Shown here one piece after another: positions 29,816 through 40,489 of a stretch of DNA of 40,550 bases. Where the stretch lies: contig JASCPH010000027.1 of NCBI GenBank assembly GCA_029959545.1, positions 1 through 40,550 of the forward strand. Direction: 5' to 3'. Numbering within the stretch: position 1 is the stretch's first letter; every line of letters starts with the position of its first letter. The DNA comes from Microbacteriaceae bacterium PS02066 (lineage in GTDB: Bacteria; Actinomycetota; Actinomycetes; Actinomycetales; Microbacteriaceae). The position numbers were made by a program, and so were the translations under genes. The notes beneath the pieces are model-generated. The model was not told the origin of the DNA and made no database searches. It saw only the letters and a list, made by a program, of their open reading frames with translations.

Positions 29816-29879
29816 GGAGGAACGCCCGAATGTCGGAGGATCCACGCCGCATCCTCCGACATCGGCGTGTTCCTCCGAC
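29813..29879. repeat. Large inverted repeat (29-base arms) between transporter and sufS
   Basis: The left arm 29813-29841 and right arm 29851-29879 are almost perfect complements, with a few mismatches in the middle and a nine-base loop. Each arm itself contains two copies of TCGGAGGA or its complement. It may terminate the upstream gene, although it lies more than 100 bases past the stop and close to the sufS promoter. Confidence 0.75.
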
Positions 29880-29955
29880 CCGGGAGACGGATGCCAGGGG
29901 CACGGGCATCCGCCCACGGGTGGCCGCCCACGGAGCCGGGTGCCCGCGGCGCAAC

Positions 29956-31703
<1,748 letters not shown>

Positions 31704-31767
31704 CTCTCCGCCGCCGCACGCGGTCCTGCTCGCCGCCGGCCGCGGATGGGCGGTGCTGCCCTCCCGG

Positions 31768-31896
31768 TGCCCGAGTTGCGACGCATGTGCGCAACCGCCA
31801 CACCTCTACGCCCGAACTGCGACGCATATGCGCAACCGCGCCACGTCTGCGCAACAGCGACAGTCAATGACTGTGGCGGATGCGGAGAAGTGGCGC
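31768..31896 (+). repeat. Dispersed intergenic repeat, copy 3 with a duplicated left part
   Basis: The CCCGARYTGCGACGCATRTGCG block occurs twice in tandem (from 31768 and from 31810), then one right part containing ACAGTCA-A-TGACTGT, a perfect inverted repeat, and GGAGAAGTGGCGC. It lies between the convergent sufU and DEAD-box genes. Outside it the 270-base gap shows nothing clear. Confidence 0.7.
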
Positions 31897-31973
31897 GGTC
31901 ACGGACAGACTGCCCCGGCGAACCCGATGAGGTGCCGGGCGCCGTCGGGCGAGCCCTCAGGAGTGCCCCGGGG

Positions 31974-33701
31974 TCAGGCGGCGGAGCCTCCGGAGCGACC
32001 GCGGCCACCGCGACGGCGGCGACGCGGTGCATCAGCCGAACCCGCACCAGCACCAGCACCAGCACCCGCGCGGCCCGAGCCCGAACGACCGGATGCGGCA
32101 TCGCCGCCCCGCGCGAGCGACTCCACCCACGCGCGCTGCTGCTCGCTCACGGAGTCGCCGATCGTGCGTCCGCCGCGCGGCGCCACATTCTCGGCCGTGT
32201 GACCCTGGGGGCGTCCGGCGCGACGGTTCGGCGTGCGCTCGGCTGCGGCGCTGTGACGCGCCTCAGCGGGAGCGGCACCCCGGACGGGAGCATCCGCACG
32301 ACCACCGGAACGACCCGCACCGGCAGCAGTACCCGCGGAGCGACCAGCCGCAGCGCCCGAACGGCCTGCGCCGGCCGACCGACCGGATGCGGCGCCCGAA
32401 CGAGCCGGAGCAGCTGCGGAACGACCCGACGCGGAACGCCCCGCGCCACCCGACCGAGCAGCCGCGCCACCCGAACGCGAACCGCCGGAGCGGCCGCCCT
32501 GCACGGGAGCGGTGACGGGCGAGGGCTTCACGAGCGGCGCCGGCGCACCGACCAGTTCGGAGACGGCGGCGTGCGACGCATCCACGCGCTCGAGCGGAGC
32601 GGAGATCGCGGCCTTGCGCAGCAGATCGGCGAGGTCGCGACGCTGCGAGTCGAGCACGACGGTGACGACCGTGCCCTCGGCGCCGGCGCGAGCGGTGCGA
32701 CCGGAGCGGTGGAGGTACGCCTTGTGCTCGGCGGGCGGGTCGACGTGCACGACGAGCTCGACGTTGTCGACGTGCACACCGCGGGCGGCGACGTCGGTGG
32801 CCACGAGCACGCGCACGCCACCCGCATCCGGGTCCGCGCCGAAGGCCGCGAGGTTGCGCTCACGCGCGTTCTGGGAGAGGTTGCCGTGCAGATCGACCGA
32901 CGGGATGCCGGCCGAGGTCAGCTTCTTGGCGAGCTTCTTGGCCTGGTGCTTGGTGCGCGTGAAGAGGATGCGGCGGCCGTTGCCGGACGCGAGGCGCTGC
33001 ACCAGGTCGTTCTTGTCGTCGTCGGAGACGTGGAAGACGCGGTGGGTCATCGCGGCGGCGGGAACGCTGGACTCGTCGACCTCGTGGCGCACCTCGTTCT
33101 GGAGGAACTTGCGCACCAGCGTGTCGACGCCACGGTCGAGCGTCGCGCTGAACAGCAGCCGCTGGCCGCCGGTCGGCGTCGCGCCGAGGATGCGGGTGAC
33201 GCCCGGCAGGAAGCCGAGGTCGGCCATGTGGTCGGCCTCGTCGAGCACGGCGACCTGCACCCGGTCGAGCCGGATGACGCCCTGCTTCATGAGGTCTTCG
33301 AGGCGACCGGGGCAGGCCACGACGATGTCGACGCCGGCGCGCAGCGCTTGCTCCTGCGGCTTCTGGCTGACGCCGCCGAAGATCGTGGTGACGTTCAGAC
33401 CCACGGCCGCGGCGAGGGGTGCGAGGGTCGCGGCGATCTGCGTCGCGAGCTCACGCGTGGGGGCGAGCACGAGGCCGGTCGGGCGACCGGGAGTGCGGGA
33501 GACGCCCGTGAGCCGCGCCACCATCGGCAGCGAGAACGCGATGGTCTTGCCGCTGCCGGTGCGGCCGCGTCCGAGCACGTCGCGGCCGGCGAGCGCGTCG
33601 GGCAGGGTGTCCTGCTGGATGGGGAACGGCTCGGTCTTGCCCGAGGAGGCGAGGACGGCGGCCAGCGGCGCGGGCACGCCGAGATCAAGGAAAGAAGGCA
33701 T
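31974..33701 (-). CDS. DEAD-box ATP-dependent RNA helicase with long low-complexity tail
   Basis: 575 residues. The Q motif (PFPIQQDTLP) is near 26-34, Walker A GRTGSGKT at 46-53, then APTRELATQI, VLDEADHMAD and LLFSATLD. In the second RecA domain lie ILFTRTKHQAKK, VLVATDVAARGVHVD and YLHRSGRTARAG, so both lobes are complete. From about residue 375 the chain is a Ser/Gly/Ala/Arg-rich tail with repeated GRSAG-type units and a basic Arg-rich end, likely RNA-binding. It probably remodels structured RNA in translation or cold adaptation. ATG 33701 starts the Q-motif domain correctly but has a weak ribosome-binding site and a leader of about 145 bases. Confidence 0.92.
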   Translation of the reverse strand: MPSFLDLGVPAPLAAVLASSGKTEPFPIQQDTLPDALAGRDVLGRGRTGSGKTIAFSLPMVARLTGVSRTPGRPTGLVLAPTRELATQIAATLAPLAAAVGLNVTTIFGGVSQKPQEQALRAGVDIVVACPGRLEDLMKQGVIRLDRVQVAVLDEADHMADLGFLPGVTRILGATPTGGQRLLFSATLDRGVDTLVRKFLQNEVRHEVDESSVPAAAMTHRVFHVSDDDKNDLVQRLASGNGRRILFTRTKHQAKKLAKKLTSAGIPSVDLHGNLSQNARERNLAAFGADPDAGGVRVLVATDVAARGVHVDNVELVVHVDPPAEHKAYLHRSGRTARAGAEGTVVTVVLDSQRRDLADLLRKAAISAPLERVDASHAAVSELVGAPAPLVKPSPVTAPVQGGRSGGSRSGGAAARSGGAGRSASGRSAAAPARSGAASGRSAGAGRSGAAAGRSAGTAAGAGRSGGRADAPVRGAAPAEARHSAAAERTPNRRAGRPQGHTAENVAPRGGRTIGDSVSEQQRAWVESLARGGDAASGRSGSGRAGAGAGAGAGSADAPRRRRRGGRGRSGGSAA

Positions 33702-33853
33702 GAAGAAGTGCTTTCGGATGAGGCGATCGATCGTGATCGCAAGACGGGGCGACGGCGCGGATTCGCGCATCGGTTCGCCGCTCGAGAAGAGGGCCCAGCG
33801 CCCGGAGGCGGAGCACGCGTATCGACGACGCAGCCGCCCGAAGGCGACATTCA

Positions 33854-33859
33854 ATCCTA
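33854..33859 (-). promoter_or_regulatory. Probable -10 box giving a long leader for the DEAD-box gene
   Basis: TAGGAT on the minus strand is the best -10 candidate and would give a leader of about 145 bases. The leader holds possible stems such as GCGATC-N6-GATCGC near the start codon side and GGGC-N5-GCCC. Bases 33860-33988 beyond it show no gene. Confidence 0.35.
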
Positions 33860-33988
33860 ACACCGCCGGATGCGGGCGCATTCCGGATGCGGTCAGCAAC
33901 GGCCTCCTCGCGGATCGCCGAGGGCTTTCTCGCGCGTTGCCGACAGCCTTCTCGTGCGGCTCCGGCGGTCCCTCCCGGCCCGAAACAC

Positions 33989-34027
33989 CGAACCGGGACG
34001 GCGGCGGATGCCGCGCAGCCCGGTTCG
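33989..34027 (-). terminator. Hairpin after the SRPBCC remnant
   Basis: CGAACCGGG (33989-33997) pairs with CCCGGTTCG (34019-34027), with an inner GCGGC-GGAT-GCCGC stem. It begins 13 bases beyond the minus-strand stop at 34040. Confidence 0.55.
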
Positions 34028-34039
34028 TCGTCCACCGCC

Positions 34040-34370
34040 TCAGCCGCCGAGCACCTCGCGCTCGAGGCGCGCGTAGCTCGCCTCCATGCCGTCGGTCATT
34101 CCGGTCGCGAGCACCATGTCGCGCGTGGCCGCATCCGGATACTCGACGAGCAGCGTGAGCAGCGTCGCGCCGTCTTCCTCGTAGAGCGACAGGTCGTTCG
34201 TGGTCGAGGGGAAGTCGGTCCCCGTCATGTGCTCGGTCGTGACCCAGCGCCGCTCGGGCACGACGAGCTGCGTCTGTCCGTCGAAACCGAACGGCTCGCC
34301 GACCACGCCCGCGCCGGGCGCCCACGCGTAGAGGTTCACCGTCGGAGCCCCTGACCCCTCGATCCGCTGG
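34040..34370 (-). pseudogene. C-terminal part of an SRPBCC/AHSA1-type protein, 5' truncated
   Basis: The frame carries FDGQTQLVVPERRWVTTEHMTG, NDLSLYEEDGATLLTLLVEYP and ATGMTDGMEASYARLEREVL, the second half of an activator-of-Hsp90-ATPase-like (START/SRPBCC) domain. The N-terminal half is absent. Upstream of about residue NLYAWAPG the frame runs into sequence whose better codon use is on the other strand. The frame is open to 34474 but without a normal start. Probably non-functional. Confidence 0.6.
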
Positions 34371-34868
34371 GGCCGCATCTCCCGCGCCCTCGAACGCGCC
34401 GGCGACACGCTGTCGTGCCCGCCGAACTTCCGCCGCGGCCACGCCATGACCGTCAGCCTCGACGAACCCCTCACCGGTCACGAGCGCACCCTCACCGAGC
34501 TGTGGTTCGCCCCGGGAGTCGCGCCCACACTCGACGCCGTCTCCGGCGCGATCACCGGTGACGTCCACTGACTCCTGGGCGTCCTGCGGACGGCGCGCAC
34601 CCGCATCCCGCTCCGCCTGGCCCTGTTCGACGAGATCGCCCGCTCCGGTCAGCTCACGGCCGAGGTGCGAGCGGGCGTGCGCGATCAGGCGGGCGCCACC
34701 CTCCAGCGCCTGACCCGCGGCATCGAGCGCCAGTCCCCGCTCGCGACGGCGTCGCTCCGGCGCCTCACCGAGGACGCGCCCGACGACATCCCAGGCGACG
34801 CTACGCTGGCTCCTCGACGCGCCGGAATCGGGGCACTCGGACGCCGTCTCGTTCGACCTGCGCTGTGA
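34353..34868 (+). pseudogene. Gene remnant with an internal stop, family not recognised
   Basis: A codon-biased plus-strand frame reads RALERAGDTLSCPPNFRRGH... to ...SGAITGDVH, stops at TGA 34569-34571, and continues in the same frame as LLGVLRTARTRIPLRLALFDEIARSGQLTAEVRAG to RRLTEDAPDDIPGD. The first 72 codons lack a beginning and the second part lacks a start, which fits decay of one gene or two joined fragments. Its left end abuts the SRPBCC remnant on the other strand, and its right end overlaps the DUF1653 gene. Confidence 0.45.
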
Positions 34869-35022
34869 ACATCGCGAGCGGCCGCACCCAGCATCCGCCG
34901 TCGCCGTACAGCTGCCGGTAGAACACGAACCACTCCTCGGTCTCGCTGTGCCGGCCGACGCCGATCACCTCGTACCGCGCACCCTTGAAGTGCTCGTAGA
35001 CACCGGGGGTCACCTCGCTCAT
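34801..35022 (-). CDS. DUF1653 domain protein
   Basis: 73 residues beginning MSEVTPGVYEHFKGARYEVI. The whole protein is the DUF1653 domain: KGARYEVIGVGRHSETEEWFVFYRQLYGDGGCWVRPLAMFTAQV, then RVPRFRRVEEPA. These small cytoplasmic proteins are widespread but of unknown function. ATG 35022 lies six bases after a TACGCT box, so the gene is probably leaderless and monocistronic. The 3' end overlaps the remnant on the opposite strand. Confidence 0.8.
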   Translation of the reverse strand: MSEVTPGVYEHFKGARYEVIGVGRHSETEEWFVFYRQLYGDGGCWVRPLAMFTAQVERDGVRVPRFRRVEEPA

Positions 35023-35028
35023 CCGACC

Positions 35029-35034
35029 AGCGTA
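35029..35034 (-). promoter_or_regulatory. Leaderless -10 box of the DUF1653 gene
   Basis: The minus strand reads TACGCT-GGTCGG-ATG, the same hexamer as at 22268-22273. Confidence 0.45.
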
Positions 35035-35069
35035 CGGATGCGGACGGGTCACCGCGGCACGCGCCCGCC

Positions 35070-37880
35070 TCAGCCGCCGGCAGCGGGCCGAGTGGCCCGC
35101 TCGAGCGTCTCCAAGACGTGCCGGTACTCGGCACCCGTGGCGCGGGTCATGCCCAGCTCGCAGGTCCGGTTGCACGAGGCGTGCTCGGCCACGTCCATCC
35201 CGGCGACCTCCGCCCGTTCCGGCGCGGTCGCCGCATCGGTGAGCTCCGGATGCAGCATGCCCCGGTCACCCGCGTAGCCACAGCATCCCCAGTCGGTGGG
35301 CACCTCCACCCGCGCCGCCGCCGCCTCCGCCACGGTGACGAGGTCGGCGTCCAACCCCATCTGCCGCGACGAGCACGTCGGATGCAGCACGAGCGACGCC
35401 ACCTGCTCGGTCACCTGCAACCGGTCGAGCAGCTCGCGGCGGGTGAACGCCACCGCATCCTCCACGACGAAGCCTTCGGCACGCAGCATCCGATCGAAGC
35501 CCTCACTGCAGCTCGCGGCGTCGCTGATCACCGGCAACCGGCCACCGTCGGATGCCGCACGCACCCGCTCCAGCACCCGGCGACGCATCACGTCGTAGCC
35601 GCCGGCGTAGCCCTTCGACGACCACGGGGTGCCGCAGCAAAGGGACTCCACGCCCTCGGGCACGACCACACGCACCCCGGCACGGTCGATGAGCCGACGG
35701 AATGCCGCTCCCACACCGATGCCGTCGCCGGCAGGCCCGAACATGCTGTTCACGCACGCGGGCACGTACACCGCGATCGGCTCGGCTTCACCGGCACCGA
35801 CCACATCTGGCAGCCCACGACGCGCTGCACCACCGGCGGGAAGCTCCGCCTGGTACCGAGGCACGACGTCCTCCGACACGGCCTTCCGAGCCACATCGGT
35901 GACCGCCGAGACGAGCGGCGTGGGCAGCGCAGCGGCAGCGGTCAGCGCGACCGACCCGACACGGGTCGCCGTGCCCCATCCCTTCGCCGCGGCCTTCCAG
36001 CCGGTCGCCAACACCGGATTCGCATCCTCACGGCGGAGCCGCTTCACCAGCGCGCCGGTGTTGATGAGCACCGGGCACGCCGTCTGGCACATGCCGTCGA
36101 CCGCGCACGTCTGCACGCCGGCGTAGTCGTAGTCGCGTTCCAGCTCCTTCATCGCATCGCGGTCGCCACGCGCATCCGCCCGCGCGATCTCCCGCCGCAC
36201 CACGATGCGTTGCCGCGGGGTGAGCGTGAGGTCACGGCTGGGGCAGACCGGCTCGCAGTACCCGCACTCGACGCAGCGGTCGACTTCCTCCTCCACGGAG
36301 GGCGCGAGCTTGATCTTCCGCACGTGCGCGTCGGGGTCGTCGTCGATGATCACGCCGGGGTTCAGGATGCCGGCCGGGTCGAACAGCTGCTTCAGCTCCC
36401 GCATCACCTCGTACAGCTCGCCGCCGTACTGCTTGCGCACGTACGGTGCCATCGCGCGCCCGGTGCCGTGCTCCGCCTTGAGGTTGCCCCCGGCGGCCAG
36501 CACCAGGTCGACCATCTCATCGGTGAACCCGAGGTAGCGGCCGAGCGCGGCATCGCCCTCGAACCGGTCGGTGAGCATGAAGTGGATGTTGCCGTCCTTG
36601 GCATGTCCGAAGATGACGCTGTCCGCGTACCCGTACCGATCGAAGAGCTCCTGCAGCCCGCCGCACGCGTCCGCGAGCGAGGGCATCGGGACGGCCACGT
36701 CCTCCAGCAGCGCGGTCGTGCCCGACGGGCGCGCACCGGCGACGGAGGCGTACAGCCCCTTGCGGAACGACCACGCCGCCTTCCGCGCCGCGGCGTCGGC
36801 ACTGAGCACGGCGGGCGCCTGCAGATCGAGGTCGCCCAGCACCGCCGCGCCGGCGGCGGCAAGGCCCCGCAGCTCCTCGGCCTCGCGGGCGTGATACTCC
36901 ACGAGGAGCGCCGCCTGCCGGTCGACTTCGAACCCGAGGATCTCGGCGGGCGCCCCCGGCAACCGCTGCCCGACCCGCAACGAGGTGGCGTCCATGAGCT
37001 CGAGGGTCGCGGCGCCCGTCTCGGTGAGCGCGGGCAACGCCGACGTCGCCGCCTGGAGCGAGGGGAACACGGCGAGTGCCGTCACCACCTCCGACGCGAC
37101 CGGGACGGTGCGGAACGTCGCCTCCGCGACGAACGCGAGCGTCCCCTCCGAGCCGATCACGAGATGCAGGAGCAGGTCCACCGGCGAGGTGAAGTCGAGG
37201 AACGCGTTGACGCTGTAGCCCATCGTGTTCTTCAGCGAGAAGTGCTTCCGGATGGTCGCCACCGACGCGGGGTTCTCGGCCACCCGGCGACGAAGGCGTT
37301 CCAGGCCCGCCACGAGTTCGGGTTCCGCCGTGGCGAGATGCCGTTCGGCATCCGGCGCCGCGGTGTCGATCCGCGTGCCGGAGGGCAGCACAAGCACCGC
37401 CGATTCCAGCGTCCGGTACGTGTTCTGCTCGGTACCGCAGGCCATACCGCTCGAGTTGTTCGCGACGACGCCACCGATGGTGCACGCCGCCTCGCTCGCC
37501 GGGTCGGGGCCCAGTCGGTGGCCGTACGGTGAGAGGTGCGCGTTCACCTGGCGCACGGTCGCGCCGGAACCGACCCGGACGCGTGCGCCATCGTCGAGCA
37601 CGTCGATCCGGCGGAACCGCTGCCGGACGTCGATCATCAGCCCGTCACCGCTGCCCTGCCCCGACAGGCTCGTGCCGCCGGACCGGAAGGTCACCGGCAT
37701 CCGCTCGATCGCGGCCGCGCGCAGGAGGCACCCGACCTCAGCCGCATCCGCCGCCACCGCCACCGCCTGCGGTGTGAGGAGGAAGTGCGACGCGTCGCTC
37801 GCGTACGCCGTGCGGTCGATGAGTCGGGTCTTCAGCCGGGCCCCGTCGGCCAGCGCGGCCGCCACCCCTGCCGGGACCAT
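35070..37880 (-). CDS. FAD-binding and Fe-S-binding oxidoreductase (D-lactate dehydrogenase-like, GlcD-GlpC fusion)
   Basis: About 936 residues. The N-terminal half is a FAD_binding_4 domain (VTFRSGGTSLSGQGSGDGLMIDV, GPDPASEAACTIGGVVANNSSGM, VIGSEGTLAFVAEATFR) plus its FAD-oxidase C-terminal cap (FGHAKDGNIHFML, AEHGTGRAMAPYVRKQYG). Next come two 4Fe-4S clusters (CVECGYCEPVCPSRDLTLTPRQ; CAVDGMCQTACPV), then two CCG domains (CCGTPWSSKG; GCCGYAGDRGM). Such proteins oxidise D-2-hydroxy acids at the membrane surface. The start is uncertain: ATG 37880, or GTG 37886 overlapping the nagB stop as GTGA; either couples it to nagB. Substrate not fixed by sequence. Confidence 0.88.
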   Translation of the reverse strand: MVPAGVAAALADGARLKTRLIDRTAYASDASHFLLTPQAVAVAADAAEVGCLLRAAAIERMPVTFRSGGTSLSGQGSGDGLMIDVRQRFRRIDVLDDGARVRVGSGATVRQVNAHLSPYGHRLGPDPASEAACTIGGVVANNSSGMACGTEQNTYRTLESAVLVLPSGTRIDTAAPDAERHLATAEPELVAGLERLRRRVAENPASVATIRKHFSLKNTMGYSVNAFLDFTSPVDLLLHLVIGSEGTLAFVAEATFRTVPVASEVVTALAVFPSLQAATSALPALTETGAATLELMDATSLRVGQRLPGAPAEILGFEVDRQAALLVEYHAREAEELRGLAAAGAAVLGDLDLQAPAVLSADAAARKAAWSFRKGLYASVAGARPSGTTALLEDVAVPMPSLADACGGLQELFDRYGYADSVIFGHAKDGNIHFMLTDRFEGDAALGRYLGFTDEMVDLVLAAGGNLKAEHGTGRAMAPYVRKQYGGELYEVMRELKQLFDPAGILNPGVIIDDDPDAHVRKIKLAPSVEEEVDRCVECGYCEPVCPSRDLTLTPRQRIVVRREIARADARGDRDAMKELERDYDYAGVQTCAVDGMCQTACPVLINTGALVKRLRREDANPVLATGWKAAAKGWGTATRVGSVALTAAAALPTPLVSAVTDVARKAVSEDVVPRYQAELPAGGAARRGLPDVVGAGEAEPIAVYVPACVNSMFGPAGDGIGVGAAFRRLIDRAGVRVVVPEGVESLCCGTPWSSKGYAGGYDVMRRRVLERVRAASDGGRLPVISDAASCSEGFDRMLRAEGFVVEDAVAFTRRELLDRLQVTEQVASLVLHPTCSSRQMGLDADLVTVAEAAAARVEVPTDWGCCGYAGDRGMLHPELTDAATAPERAEVAGMDVAEHASCNRTCELGMTRATGAEYRHVLETLERATRPAAGG

Positions 37881-37882
37881 GC

Positions 37883-38662
37883 TCACCACCGCTGCCAGGC
37901 CGGCTTGTGCGCGGCGGCCGTGCGGTAGTACTCGGCGAACCGCAACTCAGACGCCGCCGCCTCGTCGGCGATCACCGTGACGTGCGGATGCAGCTGCAGC
38001 GCGGAACCGGGGACGCTCGCGCTCACCGGCCCCTCCAGCGCCGCCGCCAGCGCCGGGGCCTTGCCCTCACCGAACGCGAGGAGGAGCAGTTGCCGTGCCT
38101 CACGGATCGTGCCGATGCCCTGCGTGACGCAGTGCCGCGGCACCTCGTCGACCGAGGCAAAGAACCGCGCGTTGTCGCGGCGGGTCTGCTCGGTGAGCGT
38201 CTTCATGCGCGTGCGGGAGGCGAGCGATGACCCGGGCTCGTTAAACCCGACATGCCCGTCGGTGCCGATGCCGAGGATCTGCAGCCCCACACCGCCGGCG
38301 GCGGCGATGGCCGCTTCGTAGCGCTCCCCCGCATCCGCCAGCCCCTCGGGATCCACCGGCGGCACGTGTACCTGCGACGGGTCGAGTCCGAGCGGTTCGA
38401 CCACCTCGCGACGCAGTACCGCACGGTACGACTCCGGATGTCCCTCGGGCAGACCGACGTACTCGTCCAGAGCGAACGCGGTGAGCCCCGACAGGTCGCG
38501 GTCGCCGCGGGTGCGGGCGAGCTCGCGGTAGAGCGGCTCCGGCGTCGAACCGGTCGCGACGCCCAGCACGGGCGCGTCGGCGGCGTCGACGTACTGCCAG
38601 ACCACGCGAGCGGCGAGCTCGCCCGCCGCGTCGCGGTCGGCGACGATCAGCACCTCGGCCAT
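37883..38662 (-). CDS. nagB: Glucosamine-6-phosphate deaminase
   Basis: 259 residues. It converts glucosamine-6-phosphate to fructose-6-phosphate and ammonia in amino-sugar catabolism. GVATGSTPEPLY binds the phosphate, FALDEYVGLPEGHPESY contains the general base Asp66, and ILGIGTDGHVGFNEPGSS contains His137 of the ring-opening site. ATG 38662 shares one base with the permease stop (TGATG), so the gene is coupled to a sugar transporter, suggesting the cargo is an amino sugar such as GlcNAc or chitobiose (inference). nagA is not in the window. The gene is followed directly by the FAD/Fe-S oxidoreductase. Confidence 0.92.
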   Translation of the reverse strand: MAEVLIVADRDAAGELAARVVWQYVDAADAPVLGVATGSTPEPLYRELARTRGDRDLSGLTAFALDEYVGLPEGHPESYRAVLRREVVEPLGLDPSQVHVPPVDPEGLADAGERYEAAIAAAGGVGLQILGIGTDGHVGFNEPGSSLASRTRMKTLTEQTRRDNARFFASVDEVPRHCVTQGIGTIREARQLLLLAFGEGKAPALAAALEGPVSASVPGSALQLHPHVTVIADEAAASELRFAEYYRTAAAHKPAWQRW

Positions 38663-39600
38663 CAGCCCTTCACCCCGCTGGAGGCGATGCCCTGCACGAA
38701 CACGCGCTGCGAGATGAGGAAGACGATGAGGGTCGGCAGCGACGCGATGAGCGCGCCCGCGATGACGACGTTCTGGTAATCGAAGCTCATCGTGTACGAC
38801 ATCAGGCGGTTGAGGGTCAGCACGACCGGGTACATCGCCTCGGTACGCAGGATCGTCAGCGGCCACAGGAAGTTGTTCCACGAGAACACGAACATGAAGA
38901 CCGCGAGGGTCACCACGGCCGGCTTGATGAGAGGCACGACGAACTGCCAGACGATGCGGAACTCGCTGGCGCCGTCCATTCGCGCCGCCTCGATGAGCTC
39001 GTCCGGCACGTCCATGATGAACTGCCGCATGAGGAAGATGCCGAAGGCGTTCGCCAGCCACGGGAGCAGCACGCCGATGTAGGAGTCGGCGAGACCCATC
39101 GAGTTGATCAGGTAGTACAGCGGCACGAGCGTGACGATCGGGGGCAGGAACATCGTGGCGACGATGCCCCAGAACATCAGGTCCTTGCCCTTGAACTGGT
39201 ACTTCGCGAAGACGTAGCCGGCGAGGATGCTGGTGATCAGCACCGAGACGGTCGCGCCCCCGGCGATGATCACGCTGTTGAGCATCGACTGCGCGAACGG
39301 CACCTCGGTCAGCGCCGCCTCGACCTGGTCCATCGTCGGCGAGGTCGGGAACCACGTGGGCGGGATGCTGATGAACTCGGCCGGCGTCTTGAACGCCGAG
39401 ATGACAAGCCAGTACAGCGGGAACAGCGGCACTGCGGCGACGAGGATCAGCAGCAGGTACAGCAGCGCGCGCTGCATCCAGGTGCGCGGGCTGAGCCGGC
39501 GGCGCGGGGTCACCCGGCCGCGGCCGCGCATGTCGGCGCGGCGCCGCCCGTCGGTGGTGACGGTGCGGGTCGTGGGCGGGGCGCTCGTGGGAGTGCTCAT
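38662..39600 (-). CDS. Sugar ABC transporter permease, MalG type
   Basis: 312 residues with six helices after a basic N-terminus (about 45 residues). Segments include LLYLLLILVAAVPLFPLYWLVISAFKTP and ATMFLPPIVTLVPLYYLIN, and the EAA loop EAARMDGASEFRIVWQFVVPLIKP that docks on the ATPase. This is the carbohydrate-uptake CUT1 class. ATG 39600 overlaps the MalF-type stop by four bases (ATGA 39597-39600). The binding protein is expected upstream beyond the window edge; the ATPase may be a shared one elsewhere. Confidence 0.93.
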   Translation of the reverse strand: MSTPTSAPPTTRTVTTDGRRRADMRGRGRVTPRRRLSPRTWMQRALLYLLLILVAAVPLFPLYWLVISAFKTPAEFISIPPTWFPTSPTMDQVEAALTEVPFAQSMLNSVIIAGGATVSVLITSILAGYVFAKYQFKGKDLMFWGIVATMFLPPIVTLVPLYYLINSMGLADSYIGVLLPWLANAFGIFLMRQFIMDVPDELIEAARMDGASEFRIVWQFVVPLIKPAVVTLAVFMFVFSWNNFLWPLTILRTEAMYPVVLTLNRLMSYTMSFDYQNVVIAGALIASLPTLIVFLISQRVFVQGIASSGVKG

Positions 39601-40489
39601 CGCTTCCTCGCTTTCGAGATCGCGTTCAGGACGACGCCGACCAGCACGATCAGCATGAACAGCGACACCGCGAGCGCGCTGGCGTCGCCCGCCTGCCCGT
39701 ACTGGAACGCGGAGCGCTGGATCTCGAACGACACGACGTTGGTGGAGCCGGCGGGGCCGCCCTGTGTGAGGAGGTAGATGGGGTCGAAGACCTGAATGCT
39801 GTTGATGATCGTCATGAGCACGACGAATACGAGCGACCCGCTCAGCATGGGGAGCGTGATCGACCAGGTCTGGCGGACGATCCCCGCCCCATCGACCTTG
39901 GCGGCCTCGTACAGCTCCTCGGGGATCTGGGTGAGTCCGGCGACGAGCAGGATGACGTAGTAGCCGAGCATCTGCCAGACGTTGAAGATGACGAGCGACA
40001 CCAGCGCCCATGAGGGGTCGCTGAGCCAGCCGGGCGGGGTCAGGCCGATGGCCTGGGCCATCGCGCTGAGCGGGCCGTACCCGGGCGCGTAGATGTTGCT
40101 CCAGATGATGACGATCGCGATCGTCGGGATGACGTACGTCGCGAAGAGGATGACCCGCACGACGTTCCGCCCGCGCAAACGCGGGAAGTAGAGCAGCATG
40201 GCGATCAGGAACGCCACCGGCACCGTGATGAGCACGCTCAGCAGCACGTACACGGCGGTGTTGCCGAGCGCCTGCACCCGCGCGCTGTCGCTCAGCAGGC
40301 GCGCGTAGTTGTCGATCCCGACGAACTCCATGTCCGTGATCGGGGTGAACATCGACCAGCGGTGGAAGCTGATGACGATGGTCATGATCATCGGCACGAT
40401 GGTGAACAGGCCGATGATCAGCACGGTCGGGCTCAGGAACACCGCGGCGGTGATGCCGCGGTGGGCCCGGTCGGTACGGCGACGGGGCC
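39597..40489 (-). CDS. Sugar ABC transporter permease, MalF type (5' end cut off)
   Basis: At least 297 codons. FLSPTVLIIGLFTIVPMIMTIVISFHRW is helix 1 with the following loop, and the EAA loop reads YEAAKVDGAGIVRQTWSITLPMLSG. GTG 40442 could start the frame, but the codons before it read RRRTDRAHRGITAAVFLSP, a normal basic N-terminus of this family, so the true start lies further upstream. That part is replaced by G/C homopolymers from about 40490. It works with the MalG-type permease. Confidence 0.88.
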
